Assembly (NCBI RefSeq): GCF_902459465.1
Contig: NC_047073.1
Coordinates: 12,582,114 to 12,646,113, forward strand
Source: Asterias rubens
Taxonomy: Eukaryota > Echinodermata > Asteroidea > Forcipulatida > Asteriidae
Direction of reading: 5' to 3'
Length of the DNA: 64,000 nt
The position numbers and the translations under genes are program-made. Shown piece by piece: positions 32,001 through 47,000 of the stretch (position 1 is its first letter; each line of letters opens with the position of its first letter). A model generated the notes under the pieces. The model did no database searches and was not told where the DNA came from. It saw only the letters and a program-made list of their open reading frames with translations.

Positions 32001-35000
32001 CATCCAAGTTTGGTTATTTTTTCCAGTCACTATCTTACTAATTCATATTGTTATATATGTCTCTGAGAACGATCAACAAAAAACATTGTCAAACATTACC
32101 TGCTGAATTGTTTATCACGTTAAATAAACCAACTCTTGTATTGTTTGCAACAGTACTATTAAAAGGAACCCCACCATGGATGTGGGAACTGCTTACAGAA
32201 GGCCAAAGCAGGTGAATGGACATTTAAGCCCTTTTCACACGAGAGCCGAAGACCAACGTCCCTTGTTGTGGGCGCCAGTTGTCTGTCAACTTCTAAGATT
32301 TAGGTCATCAACAAGTTCTGATCAATGTTGGGTAGAATGCACTAATAAGCCTACAGAGTGCTTATGAAAAGCTGCCAGATTGATATTATAAATTCAAAAT
32401 GAAGCAAATATTTCCAAATGCATTTCTCTCTGTTTTGGGGGAAAAGGGTCTATTTTTGAGACAGTACTGATACATCAGGATACAAATGCCCAAGTTTTTC
32501 TAACCAGAAAAAAAAGACAAATTTTGGTCCTAATCTAAACCGAAAGGAAAATATTCTGAGACCCCTAAAAAAAAAATGATGGCAAAAATGTGGAAAAAAT
32601 GTTGATTTTGCAAGTTCTAAAAACATGCTCTATTGCACGTTCTAAAAATAGCACAAGTGTGAAATTTATAGCAATAATTTGTTGTCTCAAGTAAAACCAA
32701 GGATGATAATTTGTAGTGATGGGAAAGGTTTAATGAAATATTTTTGTTTTTTGGTGGGGTGGAGTTGTAAATATTAACAAAAAAACAGTTTTTCAGACCC
32801 CAAAACCGGCCTAAAGTGGCCTTATAACAAATGAGCTGTTACCATGGTAACGTGTTATATTATAATTTGAAATGTAAGTTTTGCTTATTTTGACCCCAAG
32901 TCCCTACCATCCACAAATTATTAGACAAATATTCCCTTTTTTTTTACCGTGGACACATTATTTCAATATTATGTGAAAAGACATTCACGTTTTGGGGAAA
33001 AAAATCTAGTTTTGAGGCAGTACTGTCACAACAGGATACAATTGCCCAAGTTTTTCTCACCAGATATGAAAAGACCAATTTTGGCCTTATCCCGACCGAA
33101 AGGAAAATTTTCTGAGACTCCTGGCAAATTGATATTTTGGGGTCCAAAAATAGGGTAAAAATGTCGATTTTGCAAGTTCTTAAAACATACTGTAATGCAT
33201 GATGCAAAAATAGCACAAGGGTGATGTTTAAAGCAATCATTTTTTTTCTCAAGGAAGGCCAATGATGATACTTTGTAGTGATACAAAAGGTTTTTTGAAA
33301 TAATTTTGCATTTTGGTGGGGTGGAGTTGTAAACATGAGCTAAAAAACAGTTTTCAAACCCCAAAATCGGCCTAAAATGGCCAAAACACAAAATGAGCCG
33401 TATCCATGGCAACGGGCTATATATAGAATTGAAAATGCATTTTTTTTTACTTGCACCCCAAGGCCCTTCAACCCACAAAGTATACAAAACAAATCATTTT
33501 TTGACCGTGAGCAACTATGTCAATTATTTACCTGAACTGACTCTTAGTTATACATCTGCAGAAAGAATACAAAGTTGTGCAATAAGAACGTTTGTTTTTC
33601 TCTTGCAACTTCAATGACTAATATCGAGCCCAATTTTTTTTTTTTTTCTGTTTAATAAATATTGTATGCATATGTTGGGATACACCAAGTGAGAGCACTT
33701 CAGTCTATGACATTATTACCAAACATGCCATCCAGTGCATTTAGCCGACATTTAGCCGACATTTAGCCGACATTTACTTCTAACTGTTTGTAATTTGTGT
33801 TTGTTTTGAGATTTTGTTTTCTTCTAACGGAACATGTCGCTCATTTTTAACAATTCTCCAGGCGTGTCATCAGCAGTGGTAGACTTTACCAGCGTGACAG
33901 CTACCAGCGTGACAGCTACTGGCTCGCTGAAGAGAACTCAATACGTATTCATTGCAAGTTATTTGGTGACTGGTGATGAGACCACAGCAGACAACAATGA
34001 AGAACTTGGTTTAACACGATTCATACGGACGGGTAAAGATACCGACATGACTGGGTGGACGGATTCTTCTGGTTCTTTCCCATCGACATTGCCAGACAAT
34101 GTAAAGAGGAATATGTATAAAGTTATCAGTAACGCAACAGGAAGCGTCGGTGTGTTCGAATGGACGTATGGCTCCAACACAGTGAAAACGATACGGATGA
34201 GATCCACAGGTGAGTGATTCAAATGTGAATCGAGCATGTGACTAAGTTTTGCATTTATCAGAAGAGCATTGCATGTGAATATACTTTGTTCAATTTGAGA
34301 ATCACTGATACCGGTTAAAGATCAACTTAAGCTATTTTTTTCTATTAGCTTTTTGTGGTTTTCTAGTAGAAAGGTGAACCGGTGTGTAACAATTGAATTT
34401 GTCTTAAGTAAAACTTACATAAAGTAAACCTTTGAACACTGTCACGCTTTGCAAAAGGACGAGTTTTAGGTGAAAAATCCAAAGCGCCATACGAATCAAA
34501 ACGGCATTGTCGTAAAAAAAAAAAGCGTCAAAGGTAATAATCATCAATGGTCCACGATGTTACTATACGTCACAGTAAGGACTATAGATTAACACGGAAC
34601 ACAACTGAGTGTGCTTGTTCGGGTACAACTAAATTTGAGCGCACGAAATTTGAGCTCCACATAATGTCTCGCTCTTTAAATTCTGTTGTGTCCTTTAAAT
34701 CATTTCCTTCGATAAAATTTATTTGTGTTTCGAGCAGACGAATTGAGTTTAGGTGCACAAAATGAATTCTGAGTTCAATAAAAAAAATCACTAAGCGTCT
34801 GAAACATTTGACTTTTTAGTGCTAACATGATTTTGTCAGCACGAAATGTTTTTGAGCGCACATAATGAAAAACTAAAAGTGGGTTTCTGTCCAATGTCCT
34901 ATGAACAACAGTTAACGATAATTAAGGAATGGAAGTGGTTACTATAAATTCGTCAAGAAACATGCAATCTTATATTATGCTTTCTTTTTATAGTTTTTGT

Positions 35001-38000
35001 TGTAACTGACTTCATGGATTGAGTGCCACTATCATATTTTTTGTATGCAGTTGCCAGAATATATTATGTGCCTCCTTTACTCATTTTTTATTTAGCAGAT
35101 TTGTTTGCGACTGCCGGAAAGCGTTCTGTTGAATATTATTTCAAAGACTAATTGGAGATGACTTCGCGATTCAGCTTGTTTAATTTGCACAAGATACGTG
35201 CGCTGTATAACAATTCATTATTAATACTATTAATCACGAGGTGGGAGTGTCGTGGCCGAGCGGTTAAGAGCACCGAATTCAAACTCGGGTGTTTCTGATC
35301 AGGAGAGTGTGGCTTCGTCTCCCCAGCCGTGACACTTGTGTCCTCAAGCAGGACATGTTATGTATAATTTTAAACGCATGTAAAAGAACCCCATGCACTT
35401 ATCGAAAAGAGAAGGGATTCGCCCCGGCGTTCCTGGCTCTAGCTGCTGTATGCGCGCCGTAGCACCTTGTAAATCCTTACAAGGTGCTAAATATTTTGGT
35501 ATCAGAATTAATCTCTGCAATAACCTAATTGTCTGAAAATGTGTATTACTCAGTGCCTTGGGAACCTTGTTTTGTGGGTACGTGCGCTATATAAGACTTC
35601 GATATTACTAGTAGTAGTCACTGTGACTCACAACCCAAAAGCACATCACACAGAACGCAACCACCGGTACAAATTATCCCAAGCAATAATTAAATGTGTA
35701 CCGTTTTTGCACGGAGAAGCTTTCCGGGCCGGTGCCGGAGTGTCTTTTGGTAAATGTTTACAAAAAAAATTTTTTTATTATGAGTACGCATTATGTTTAT
35801 GCTTATTATGCCATTAACAAATAAAGTTGACATTAATGCTAACCATGGTGCAATCTGTTTTGTCATTTTGACATCCACAGCATCCCTGCTACCAAACTTC
35901 GTTAGCCGTACTGTGAACCGTGTGGATCCCGTTAGTCTCGTCGTTACCAAAAACCCAACGTTTGACAACAACAACCTGAGGAGCAAATGGAGGAAAAATG
36001 GCGTGGTCCTTATTAAACAAAACAAACTGAAATTTTACATAAGAAGCGCCAGTACCACCGACAGTGGTATTTACGAGTGTCATTATCAACATGAACGCGA
36101 CAAAGGAAATCAGGCGCTACTGAGGTTAATTGTGAGGGGTAAGCAGAATGAAACTTTTGTCAATTTTTTAAGATATCAATCTGTGAGGTTACTATTGTTG
36201 AATATGGAACAACCTCTCAGTACTCATCAGAAATTGTAACTCTTTGCCTTTATTCAAAAAAAACCTCTCAAAACTCACTTGTATCGGGTGTAATTTGTTG
36301 TTTTTGTAGTTACATTGGTCTTTCTCTTTCCAGCGCTTTGATCTTGATGTAAAGGCGCTTTATAAATATTTAGTTGTATGTATGTTGTATGTTGTCTAGA
36401 TATACTGGGCTGCTATCACTTACATTTAAAGGCAGTGGACAATATTGGTAATTACTCAAAATAATTATTAGCATAAAACCTTTCTTGGTAACGAGTAATG
36501 GGGAGAGGCCGGTAGTGGAGTGGAGTAGGTTTCGAGAAAGAAGTAATTTTCCACGAATTTGATTTCGAGACCTCAGATTTAGAATTTGAGGTCTCGAAAT
36601 CAAGGCTGAAAGCACACAACTCCGAGTGACAAGGGTGTTTTTTCTTTCATTATAATCTCGCAACTTCGATGACCGGTTGAGCTCAAATTTGCACAGGTTT
36701 GTTATTTTATGCATATGTTGAGATACACCAAGTGAGGATACTGGTCTTTGACAATTACCAAAAGTGTCCAGTCCCTTTAAACTTACTACTACGTCCCGAT
36801 AACATTGCTTCACTTCCATGCAAAGATGTTGATAGCTATTTTTTTGAAAGAAATGCAGAGACAAAAATTAACAGACCAAGCTTACGGAACTGTCGGGTTC
36901 AATCAGGAAACTAAGGCAATGGTCAATCCACCTGCTGAGCATTCTAGTTGGGGAGGGGGGGGGGCAACTATTTGTGTGCTGGTTTTACGCTAACGTGGAG
37001 TTATAGTAAACGTTTGACACTGTTTTTTCTTTGATAAAACAGGATGCCCACAAAATAACTATGGCCCATCGGACTGTAGCAGCGAGTGTCCGAGATGTCT
37101 TAATGGTGGCGTTTGTGATGACGTTGGTGGTGACTGCATTTGTCCACCTGGGTTTAGTGGTGAGCTCTGTGAAACAAGTGAGTACACAAAGACGAACATT
37201 TTATTGAAGTTGACTTTACAGAAAACAGAAACACTGTCAATTGGAACAGCGTATCGATATCAATCTAAACTTGCAACATAAAAGTTGAATCATTCCTGTG
37301 TTGTCAGCACAATCCATATTATAGTCTCTTCTACTAGCAGTCGGGTAGCCAAATTGATATTTTACCGTCTCTTTGATAGACCAATGTAGTCCTATTATGG
37401 GGTATGGAAAACTGCCCGCAGGTAGTGTTTTTGGAAGAGTTATTAGTGCCACAAGCTGGGTTTTTAACACGACAAAAACTCATTCTGTTTACCCAGTCTG
37501 CTCTAAAGAAGTTTCATCCATATCAATATACCACTAGTAATTTTAAATGGTTGTTCATATTATGTGAATTGAACTTGTAATTGTACTAGTAAAAGGACCG
37601 AACCGCTTTGGCCAAAAAGGGAGCCTTCGCTGCGACGCTGTTGGGTTGCCTACCGATGGTTCTACCTGCAAAGGAATGCTGTTCTGTTTACCGGATCCAT
37701 ACGGATGCAGCTGTGCCGCTGGGTACCAGGGACTTGAGTGCAAGGAAGGTACATTTATAACTCAAACAATCGGACGAAAAAAAATCAAAAGTGTGCCGTT
37801 GATAGAATAACATATTCATAAGCTAAACGCAAACAATATTTGAATCTGCTAAGAACAAAATACAGCTTCCCAAGAAAACAGAAATCACCTATCCCTTCCC
37901 CCACTGTCCTGAACGACTATGTTCAGATCAAGATAGTTGCGTGTCTAGAACTTTTAAGTCGGCTTTAGGAGGATATCACTATACTGAGGTGGCACTGAAT

Positions 38001-41000
38001 AAAAACATCGAGTACACAATCGCTAGATCCAACCACGCGGACTTTATTACCATGGATTTAGAATCCCTCTAGAATTGTTTGGGTTCATTCGGTGTACATT
38101 TTCTGGGCAAAAAGCTTCAATGTACCAGGCGTCGATAAACAGACAGCCAGCATTCGGTTTGTTTTTAGCACTTTTCTTTGGTTCTTTCTTAACTGGTTCA
38201 GATTGTGAGAATGGAACATACGGTGCCAACTGTGCCCAGAACTGTCACTGTGCCGACGGTGCGTCATGCGACGGTACAACGGGTGAATGTGATGGAGACT
38301 GTGCAGCAGGATACAAAGGAGATAACTGTCAAGGTACGGATTATAGCTGGAAATTGGAAATTTAAGAAACACCGAATTTGATATTCAACGTCTACATTAA
38401 TAATCATCATGTATCTATTCCTATTTCCCAGTACAATGTACCTCTGGTGAATTCGGTTTGAACTGTGCCCAGACTTGTCACTGTGCGGACGCGTCATGTG
38501 ATGGCACAACGGGTCGGTGTGACGGAGACTGTGCATCGGGATACACAGGAGACAACTGCCAAGGTACGTGTCACAGGTTTTTACCTCTTTTAAATAATCA
38601 AGAGCCTACGACGTGGTTCCATTAAGAATATCGGAATGTTTGCTAAGAAAGAAAACACAACAGACAGCAATTTAGTTAGATTCTCTTCTCTCTCAAATAG
38701 TTATTATTATTATGAAAATTATCTCAATATCTCAATATCAAAGATTCAACAAATACAATACAATACATTCAGTTATAAAAACAATCAATAAGGCAGTGGT
38801 TCAAAATCATATTAACTCCTTCAGTATTATCAACGGTTCACAACTGTCCGAAATGATATTTGAGTGGCAATTCACCAAGGTGAAACAACACGTAAAAATA
38901 CTCAACAACATATGAGGTTTGTAAAAGGAAACAACAATAAGAAATACTGAAGCAGTTAATGGCAACGAAAATACACAATGATATATAATAGGTCTTAGCT
39001 GGTTCCGCGCTTCAACTGGACTTGGCAGAGACTCTGTCTTGGGAGGTCGACATCAGATTGGCTCCGAAGTCCAAGAAGTGACTCTGACGAATTCCAGGAA
39101 GATGACGAAGGGGGGTTGAGAGCGGGACTGGCGAAAAGTTGAACCGGGTCAACTTCCCAAGCGAGGCCTGTGGGCTGGTCTGTATCAACAGCACGTGGTA
39201 AAGATGCAAGAAGGGGACTTAGGAACGTACTTAAGGAAGTAACAAACGTTCCAAACAAAATCTACGCAAAGTGTAATTATCTAAACACTTCCAAGAAGTC
39301 TTCCTTGCACTAGGCCGATTTTCGCTCTGTTAAAAGTCTAAACTCATCATAAACAAATTCAACTATGACTTACACAAACATAAAGAACATACAATAAAAT
39401 ACAAATCACAGTAACACTCTTCCAGTGCATACTGATAACCTTCATGAAACTTAAACATAAGGGAACGATAAGAAATCGCCTATGCGTACATGTGGATAAC
39501 ACGATAGTGGTTAATCCAGATCAAAGGTCACAACTGTTTACGTGCGTAACAGCAAACAGTCGTCTAGTCTACTTAAATGGAAAGGAATGTGCTCGGACAT
39601 CTTCAAGTGTGAAAAGGGGTTATCTAAGGACAATGCTTGTCCAGCACAACTAAAGTTACGTATTGCCATGGTATTGCTTAGCAAAAATGTAGGAACATAC
39701 CAATAACAAAGTATATCATATACTAATCAGAAATTGTTCAATCACATAATGATCAAATGTGGAAGGCGCTATGAGTGAAATCACGGTAAAGTAACAGGTG
39801 TTTCGATAAACCAAATAGGTTCTATCAAACATAAAAACGTATCGAACGGTAAAAGAATAGCACTGAGTGTAAAAATCTAACTGCTAACTAGCAATAAATG
39901 CAATATACAACTAAATCATATCGGCAATAGAAAGTAAGAGGAATAATATACGATTAAATAGACGGAACTCCTAAAGCTTTTCCGTGCACATGCTAAACAA
40001 CAAAAAGATTACACAATAAAATACTCAAGGAATCTATACATCTTAGCAGCATTGTTCGAATAATCAACATAATTGTCTAAAACTCATATTGAACTGTACC
40101 ATCCATCTTGAGTCTTACTCCAACTACCTTGTCGAACAAATCTTTCAAAGTCAAATGCACAAGTGATAAATCTTATACAATAGAAAGAAATAATCAAAGC
40201 TTACCTGTATCAACAGAGCACGTGCAAGAAGGGGATTTAGGAACGTACTTAGTGAAGTAATAAAATAATGTTCCAAACAAAATCTACGCAAAGTGTAATT
40301 ATCTAAACACTTTCAAGAAGTCTTCCTTGCACTAGGCCGATTTTCGCTCTGAGGATCCAGTGGAAAACGAGCCAGGATATACCAAGCTGGTCACGCACTC
40401 GGACAGGAAAGTTAAACTATGATTGGCCAGAAATATTAAAACACTAATATCCTGGTTGGGCTTGACCAATGAGAAAAGTATTAGTGGCCTAAGTTCCTAA
40501 GAAAACGTGTGGGCAGCTAAAGACAATCAAATCCGGGCACGATTCAAGGAAACTACTGACCTTGCAACAGTTATTGCAACATAGCCTCACGTCATGTCCC
40601 TGGGGGCAACCAACTGCTATGTCTTATGGTCAAGGAATTTCTCAAGGATGTGGTACTATAAACAAATGTTACTCAGAATTATAAAACTAAGAAAAACTAA
40701 CACCCAAACAGGAGGTGAACGTTGAAGCAATGACTCTATAATAAACTTAAGAATCCTCGTTGGACAACTTAAACTAAATAAAATAATCTTCGTCCGACTA
40801 TTAACTAAAGAAAGATTTCTTTGTCGGACTAATACGAATATGTTATAATATGCAATTTATAACAGAGTCCGACATACGGAAAAATGCCTTCAACTGAATC
40901 TTGAAATGTTAGGAAGTTCAATTTTACAATGTTTACTTTTCTGCTTTTCAGTGTGTATCGATGGCAAATTCGGCGTCAACTGTGCCCAGAACTGTCACTG

Positions 41001-44000
41001 TGCCGACGGCGCGTCATGCGACGGTACAACGGGTGAATGTGATGGAGACTGTGCAGCAGGATACACAGGAGATAACTGTCAAGGTAAGGGAAGAGGACAT
41101 GCCTTCAGTTAACATTTGAAATGTTCGGGATTTCAAAATATGCTGTAATGTTCTCTTTCCTACTCTTCAGATTGTATCGATGGCAAATTCGGTGCTGAGT
41201 GTGCCCAGACTTGCCACTGTGCCGACAGTGTGTCATGTGATGGAACAACAGGTCAATGTAGTGGAAGCTGTGCCGCAGGATACACTGGGAACATTTGTCA
41301 AGGTATTGAATACAATACTAAGTAAGCACAAACTTGGCTTCTACTAACCATTAATGTTGAGTTGAACATTGCCTTCATAGTTTTTTGTTTTTAAAAGGAA
41401 CTTGGAGTAACTCAAGTGGTTTACTGGACCAAATAATTATGGGTGTCAACTAAAGGATTGTGACGGTGTTTTTCCATTTTAGGTTAAATGCTAAGGTTTT
41501 CTTAAACGGTAAATTATGTTATACATGTACATAAACATGTGTTGTGTGCAACTATACACCAACATAATGGACATTTTAATTGAAAAGACGATGGCATTTT
41601 TTAGATATTGACGAAATTATGTAGCAAGTGTAATAAGAAAACACAATCACAGAAGTGCTACTGACATAAACGCTTCTCAGATTCCAATTGCAGGGAATAG
41701 CAACTGATCTTTTTAGAGAACATACATTACTTTGATGTGAAACGTTCCCAAAATTTTTTATGTTATCCAAAGTTGATAAGTTGATGCATGAAGCTTACCG
41801 AAAGCTGTATATTGCCAGAGTGATTACCATTTATAAGTTGTTATAATGGTGTTTTTTATTCAACAGAGCAATGTCTTCCCCATGGAGATATTATGCTATC
41901 GTGCAGTACGACTTGTACAGTATTAGGTAGGTTGCACTCATCTGCTGAACCCAGATATGTAGGCTTGTTCCCAACTCGATTTTCCCTATCTGTGATTATT
42001 TTATGATTAAATTTAGATAGGCATTGTTAATCTTCAAATCTTTAAATGGTCTGATAAATTTTCTTCCCAATGTGTCTTCCCTATTTTAAACTTTTTTGGG
42101 GTCCCATATTTGCTGATGTTTTTTGTTTGTTAGAGCAAAGTATTATGACTTACTGTTTATATCCTGTTTTTATCCTGCATTGCATTTTGCATTATTCTTA
42201 TTGTAGCTCAGTCCTGTCTCTCTGCATGGATGTATTAAAGTGAGGCGTGGTCTCCAAGGTCAATGTAATCATGGCATTTAAGGGATTAGTTCATACACTG
42301 GCTCATTTTCACTTATGAGCAGTGACTGTGTGAAGTGAATTGTATACGCTCTTCACGATGTAATACACTCGGAATGTTCCAATTAATTTCAGATCCCAAC
42401 ATGATACCCCGACGTCTCAGTGTGTCTTCTTATTCTGCTGACGATTCATTCACTCACACATTATCATGGGAACCGGTAATCTGCCCAGCAAAAGGCTTCA
42501 GTATTGTGAACTACGTATATAAGGTCCTTGATGGACGTGGGAGTGAAGTTGAACCTGTTGAAATCGAGGGTACTTCTGTAAACCTTCACTTGACACATTG
42601 CACAAGATATCAACTCGAAGTTGCTGCACGAACGAGTAAAGGCATCGAGATTTACAGTGAAGAAACCTACACGACTAAATCAACGGGTAAATATCTCTTA
42701 AATAAGTCAGTTCGGTATATGTTATAATTATTGTGCGTTTAGTTGTGAGTTTAAGTTTGCATTTAACCATAGTTTCATATTAATATTTGCTGACACAATG
42801 GCGTGCATTTAGCCCTCGGGGCGCTGGCAGTTGTTTATGGACAAGTAGCAGTAGGCCTACTGAGCTACCTTGTGATCTACAAGCCTGATTATGATACGGT
42901 ACACGGCAAACACGACACAAGACGCTTGATGTGCAAATAATTATTGTTTGTGTAAGTTCCGGCACAATTTTCAAAAAAATACTAAGTGAAATATAAGTGA
43001 GCAGCATTAAACTTAATATTACTACAATTTGCAACTTGCAACTAAGCGCAAAATGTGGCTATAGTTTCATACATCTTCTACTCAGGTCAGTAATAATGTT
43101 TCAAAACAAGGAAGATTAACGTCGTAGCACATATTGTCGTGGGTGTTATTATAGCCTTCTTTTCTTGTACTTGTTTGTTCTTGAAGTTCCCAATCCTGTA
43201 GCAAGCGTAACCGTGTCTCCAACAAGCCATAATCAACTGACAGTATCATGGGATACTCCTCTCACCGACAATCAGAGTCCTTGTCCTGCCACTGACTACC
43301 TGGTGACCTATGACCTTCTAAACATTGAGCAGTGTGAGGAGGTTAGTAGAGGTTTTGACACATTGAACACGACGGCTACTACAATCACCATCGACAGACT
43401 TGAAGCCTTCTCAACATACAGGGTGACTGTTACATCGAGAAACCAAGCTGGGAGTAGTACCCCCGTCTCCAGAACTATGACAACGACACAATCAAGTAAG
43501 TAAGAGTCACTTTTTGCGCTTAACTGCTCAACAACAAGAGCAAACTAACCATCTTCAAATCAACCGTATAATCAATTATATTGTATGGCTCGGATACATG
43601 GACAGTCACCCGGGAACTTGAAGAGAAACTGGATGGGTGCTATACAAAACTCATGCGGAAACGCTTCAACGTTCACTGGAGTCAACACATGACAGATACA
43701 GAACTGTACGGTAAGGAGCCAAAACTATCCACCAAAATACAACAGCATCGTCTGAGACTAGCAGGGCATTCATACAGAAGCACCAGAGAACCTGTCTCTC
43801 AGCCTATGACCTGGTCACCGAAACATGGAAGGAGAAACAGGGGAAGACAAATGGCTCAGCTATACAGATGTAGTTGCTAGGGACATCGGGGTGCTTCCAG
43901 CTGATCTTCCCAACCTAATGAGACCTAGAGAGGGATGGGCGAGCCTCAACATGATTCCGACCTCGGTCGACTAGAGACAGAGTGAGAGAGAGAGAGAGAC

Positions 44001-47000
44001 GGGGGGGGGGGGGGGGTTAGAGAAGGGTCGATGTTACTATGGAAAGTTGTGTTTTACTTTGCTTCTATTGTGCAGAGTTTAGTTGATCTGTAAGGACTGT
44101 ACCATTATTCTATAGAACTCCGCTTGTAGAGTTTTTTTTTGTCTTATGATATTTTAAATTAAATCGTTTACTGTGGTTTCATAACAGAACCAGAAGCACC
44201 AACTGTAATTGTCGACTCGACATCGACAGATTACATCGAGTTCGCATGGGAGCTTCCATGTGGAAGAACGGGTGGCAACATAACAGAGTACCGATACAAG
44301 TATAAAAAAGCAACAGACAATAAGTTCATGCAGACTACCACAACAACGGATACACGTATAAGGATAACTTCCTTAACGCCATGCACTTCATATGTATTTC
44401 AAGTGACAGCTTTGAACAGCATTGTAAAGGGAACGTGGTCCAATGAGACTAGGCAAAATACAACACAAAAGGGTAATTTATGGTATATCCAACGTCATAA
44501 CAGCATAACAATAATTAATAAAGCATTATTGCAATGCAAAACTATTTTTTGTATTACCAATAATGACGTTATTATAAAAAAAACGTGTTTATTGTGCGAG
44601 CTCTTTACATTCAAAGATTGAGTAGCTGTTTGTTCAAAAAAGTGATGTCATCATTACCGCAAAGGGATGCTAGCATTTTTAAAAGTTCTACCTTCTCATT
44701 TCCCTCATTCACACAATGCCACCAACAAAACTGTTCGAATAATTATTTAGGAGAATTCAAGTCGTAGAAAAATAAATCAGCGATTACAACAGAAAGAAGT
44801 AAGTAAAATACCTGCTTGTTGTTGGCCATGTTTAGTGCATCTATTCCGTCAGCTCGTCGTAAGAGAGACGCAATGACACCTTTGTTGTTGAAAGATCTGC
44901 ACATTTTCCGACTCCTCCTTATTATAAATGTGTTAATGGTCTCTTCCGACCAGGTTTCGGGATTGCGCCTACATTCAATAGCAGTAGAGTGACATCTAAT
45001 ACCATCAGCATCACCTGGAACCCCATCCCATGTGGTAGTAGAGGAGTTCGTGTCACTGGTTACGGCGTGAGTTTGTCTCGACAAGACGGGCAGAGCAAGC
45101 GAGACAACCTAAAGCAAGTGCCAAACACTTCTGTATCTGCACAGTTTGACCAGTTATCCCCCTGTACAACATACATTATCACCGTAACTACTGCACAACT
45201 TAGGGGTGAAGGGACATCGTTTAGCCGTGAAATAGAAACTGACTCAATCGGTACGTATGAAACGGACAGTTCATCGAAACTGATGATTCATACACACACA
45301 AAATGAAATCTGCGCAAGCGACTTATGAATGTATTAATAATGAATAACTTAATTATTCGATCATATATATATTTTTGTTTGTTTTTTGGTTGTTTTCATT
45401 TTTGTGCTCGATCCAACCAGTCATATGGAGTTTATTTTGATGAATTGATATTAGTCTCTCGCGTGCATTGACTGTTAATATTTCTTATGTTCAATAACCA
45501 TGTTCCACGCTTTTGTGCATGATCATTCCAAAGTTCCAGGTGTTGTTACTGGCTTGACCATCAGTCGCATACAACATGACAGACTGAGAGTATCTTGGAC
45601 AGCCCCACATGGTACCAACCCAGACACTCCATGCCTCGCCACCGACTACCTGGTGACCTATGAACTCATCAATCTGGAGCAATGTCAGGAGGTTAATGAT
45701 GCCGGTGTTTCATCACTGAACACTACCGATACTTCAGTCATTATAGAAGGATTGGAAGCATACTCTACATATAGGGTCATTGTTACATCGAGAAATGAAG
45801 CTGGGAACGGAACAGCGACAACCAGATCAAAGATTACCGGCGAAAAAAGTAAGTGTGTCAGAGTGGATGCATAATTGTAATGCATGTGTTATAATTGTTT
45901 ACTTTACATACAACATAAACGCACATTTATCTTTTACAGAAAGTGAAATAAATTCACTACAGTATTAATTATTTTAGAGCATTGCAATGTACATTAAATG
46001 TTGGTGATTCCAGCCACACCATCTAGACCATGCAGATTATAGTGTCATCGTCATGTTTGATTCCAACACGGGCGTTTGATTACAATACAGTTCGTGTGAG
46101 TTGGTTGAACCTCATCCGACCCTTGTGACTTGATAACAGCAACGCGGCATTTACATCACAAAGGCCATTTGAACACCCAGCAGGGTGGATATGTGCGCAT
46201 TACAAGTCTTATTATCAATATTAATTAATATTTGAACAATTAAATTTGAGCTAGCTCGTTCTTTAAGATCATCGGTATGAGTTTCTGTACAACAACATTC
46301 ACAAAGAAAGGGATGATATGAAGCATAAACGACTGCGTTTGGTGATTTACATTAGGCCCTCAAGCAGCGCCTACATTTAACAGAAGTGAAGTGACTGCCA
46401 GTAGCATCAGCATCACTTGGAACCCCATCCCATGTGGCAGCAGAGGAGGCAGTATCACAGGCTACATCTCAAAGTTGTTTTTAAAAGGAAATATCCAAAT
46501 TCAAGATGACGTGATTGGTGAGAGTACGTCTGTACAGTTTGACGAGTTGGCTCCATGTACAAACTACACCATCGCTGTAACTACAGACGGAGCAAGCATA
46601 GGCACATCATTTGAGCGGGAAGAGACCACATATACTGTCGGTATGTACATATAAATATAGAACTGTTTACCAAAATGAGTCTCAAACAAAAGGGAGTATA
46701 GGACCATGTAAAAAAGTATTAAAACAAAAAACGCATTACAAACAAAGCTTCACTGCATGGCACTTGGGGAAAATGGCTGAGACACGTACTTAACTATTGA
46801 AGATATAATTACTACCGGTTGCATGTTGAGTCCGATCCCCAAAACATGTCATCACTTTACAAAAAATAAAATGCATATTATTGTTCGTATTAAGGCACCC
46901 CGAAGAGGAGCCACAGGTAGAGCTTCTTGATTATGTCAATAACACTGGAACAGGGCAATGTTCGCTGCTTCGTTTTTCTCCAAGGGATGCAATATTATAC

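Noticed and set aside
38995-39258. An 87-codon minus-strand frame, Ser/Pro-rich
   Set aside because: Intronic, no splice support and no recognised motif; it may belong to the direct-repeat unit but cannot be called coding.
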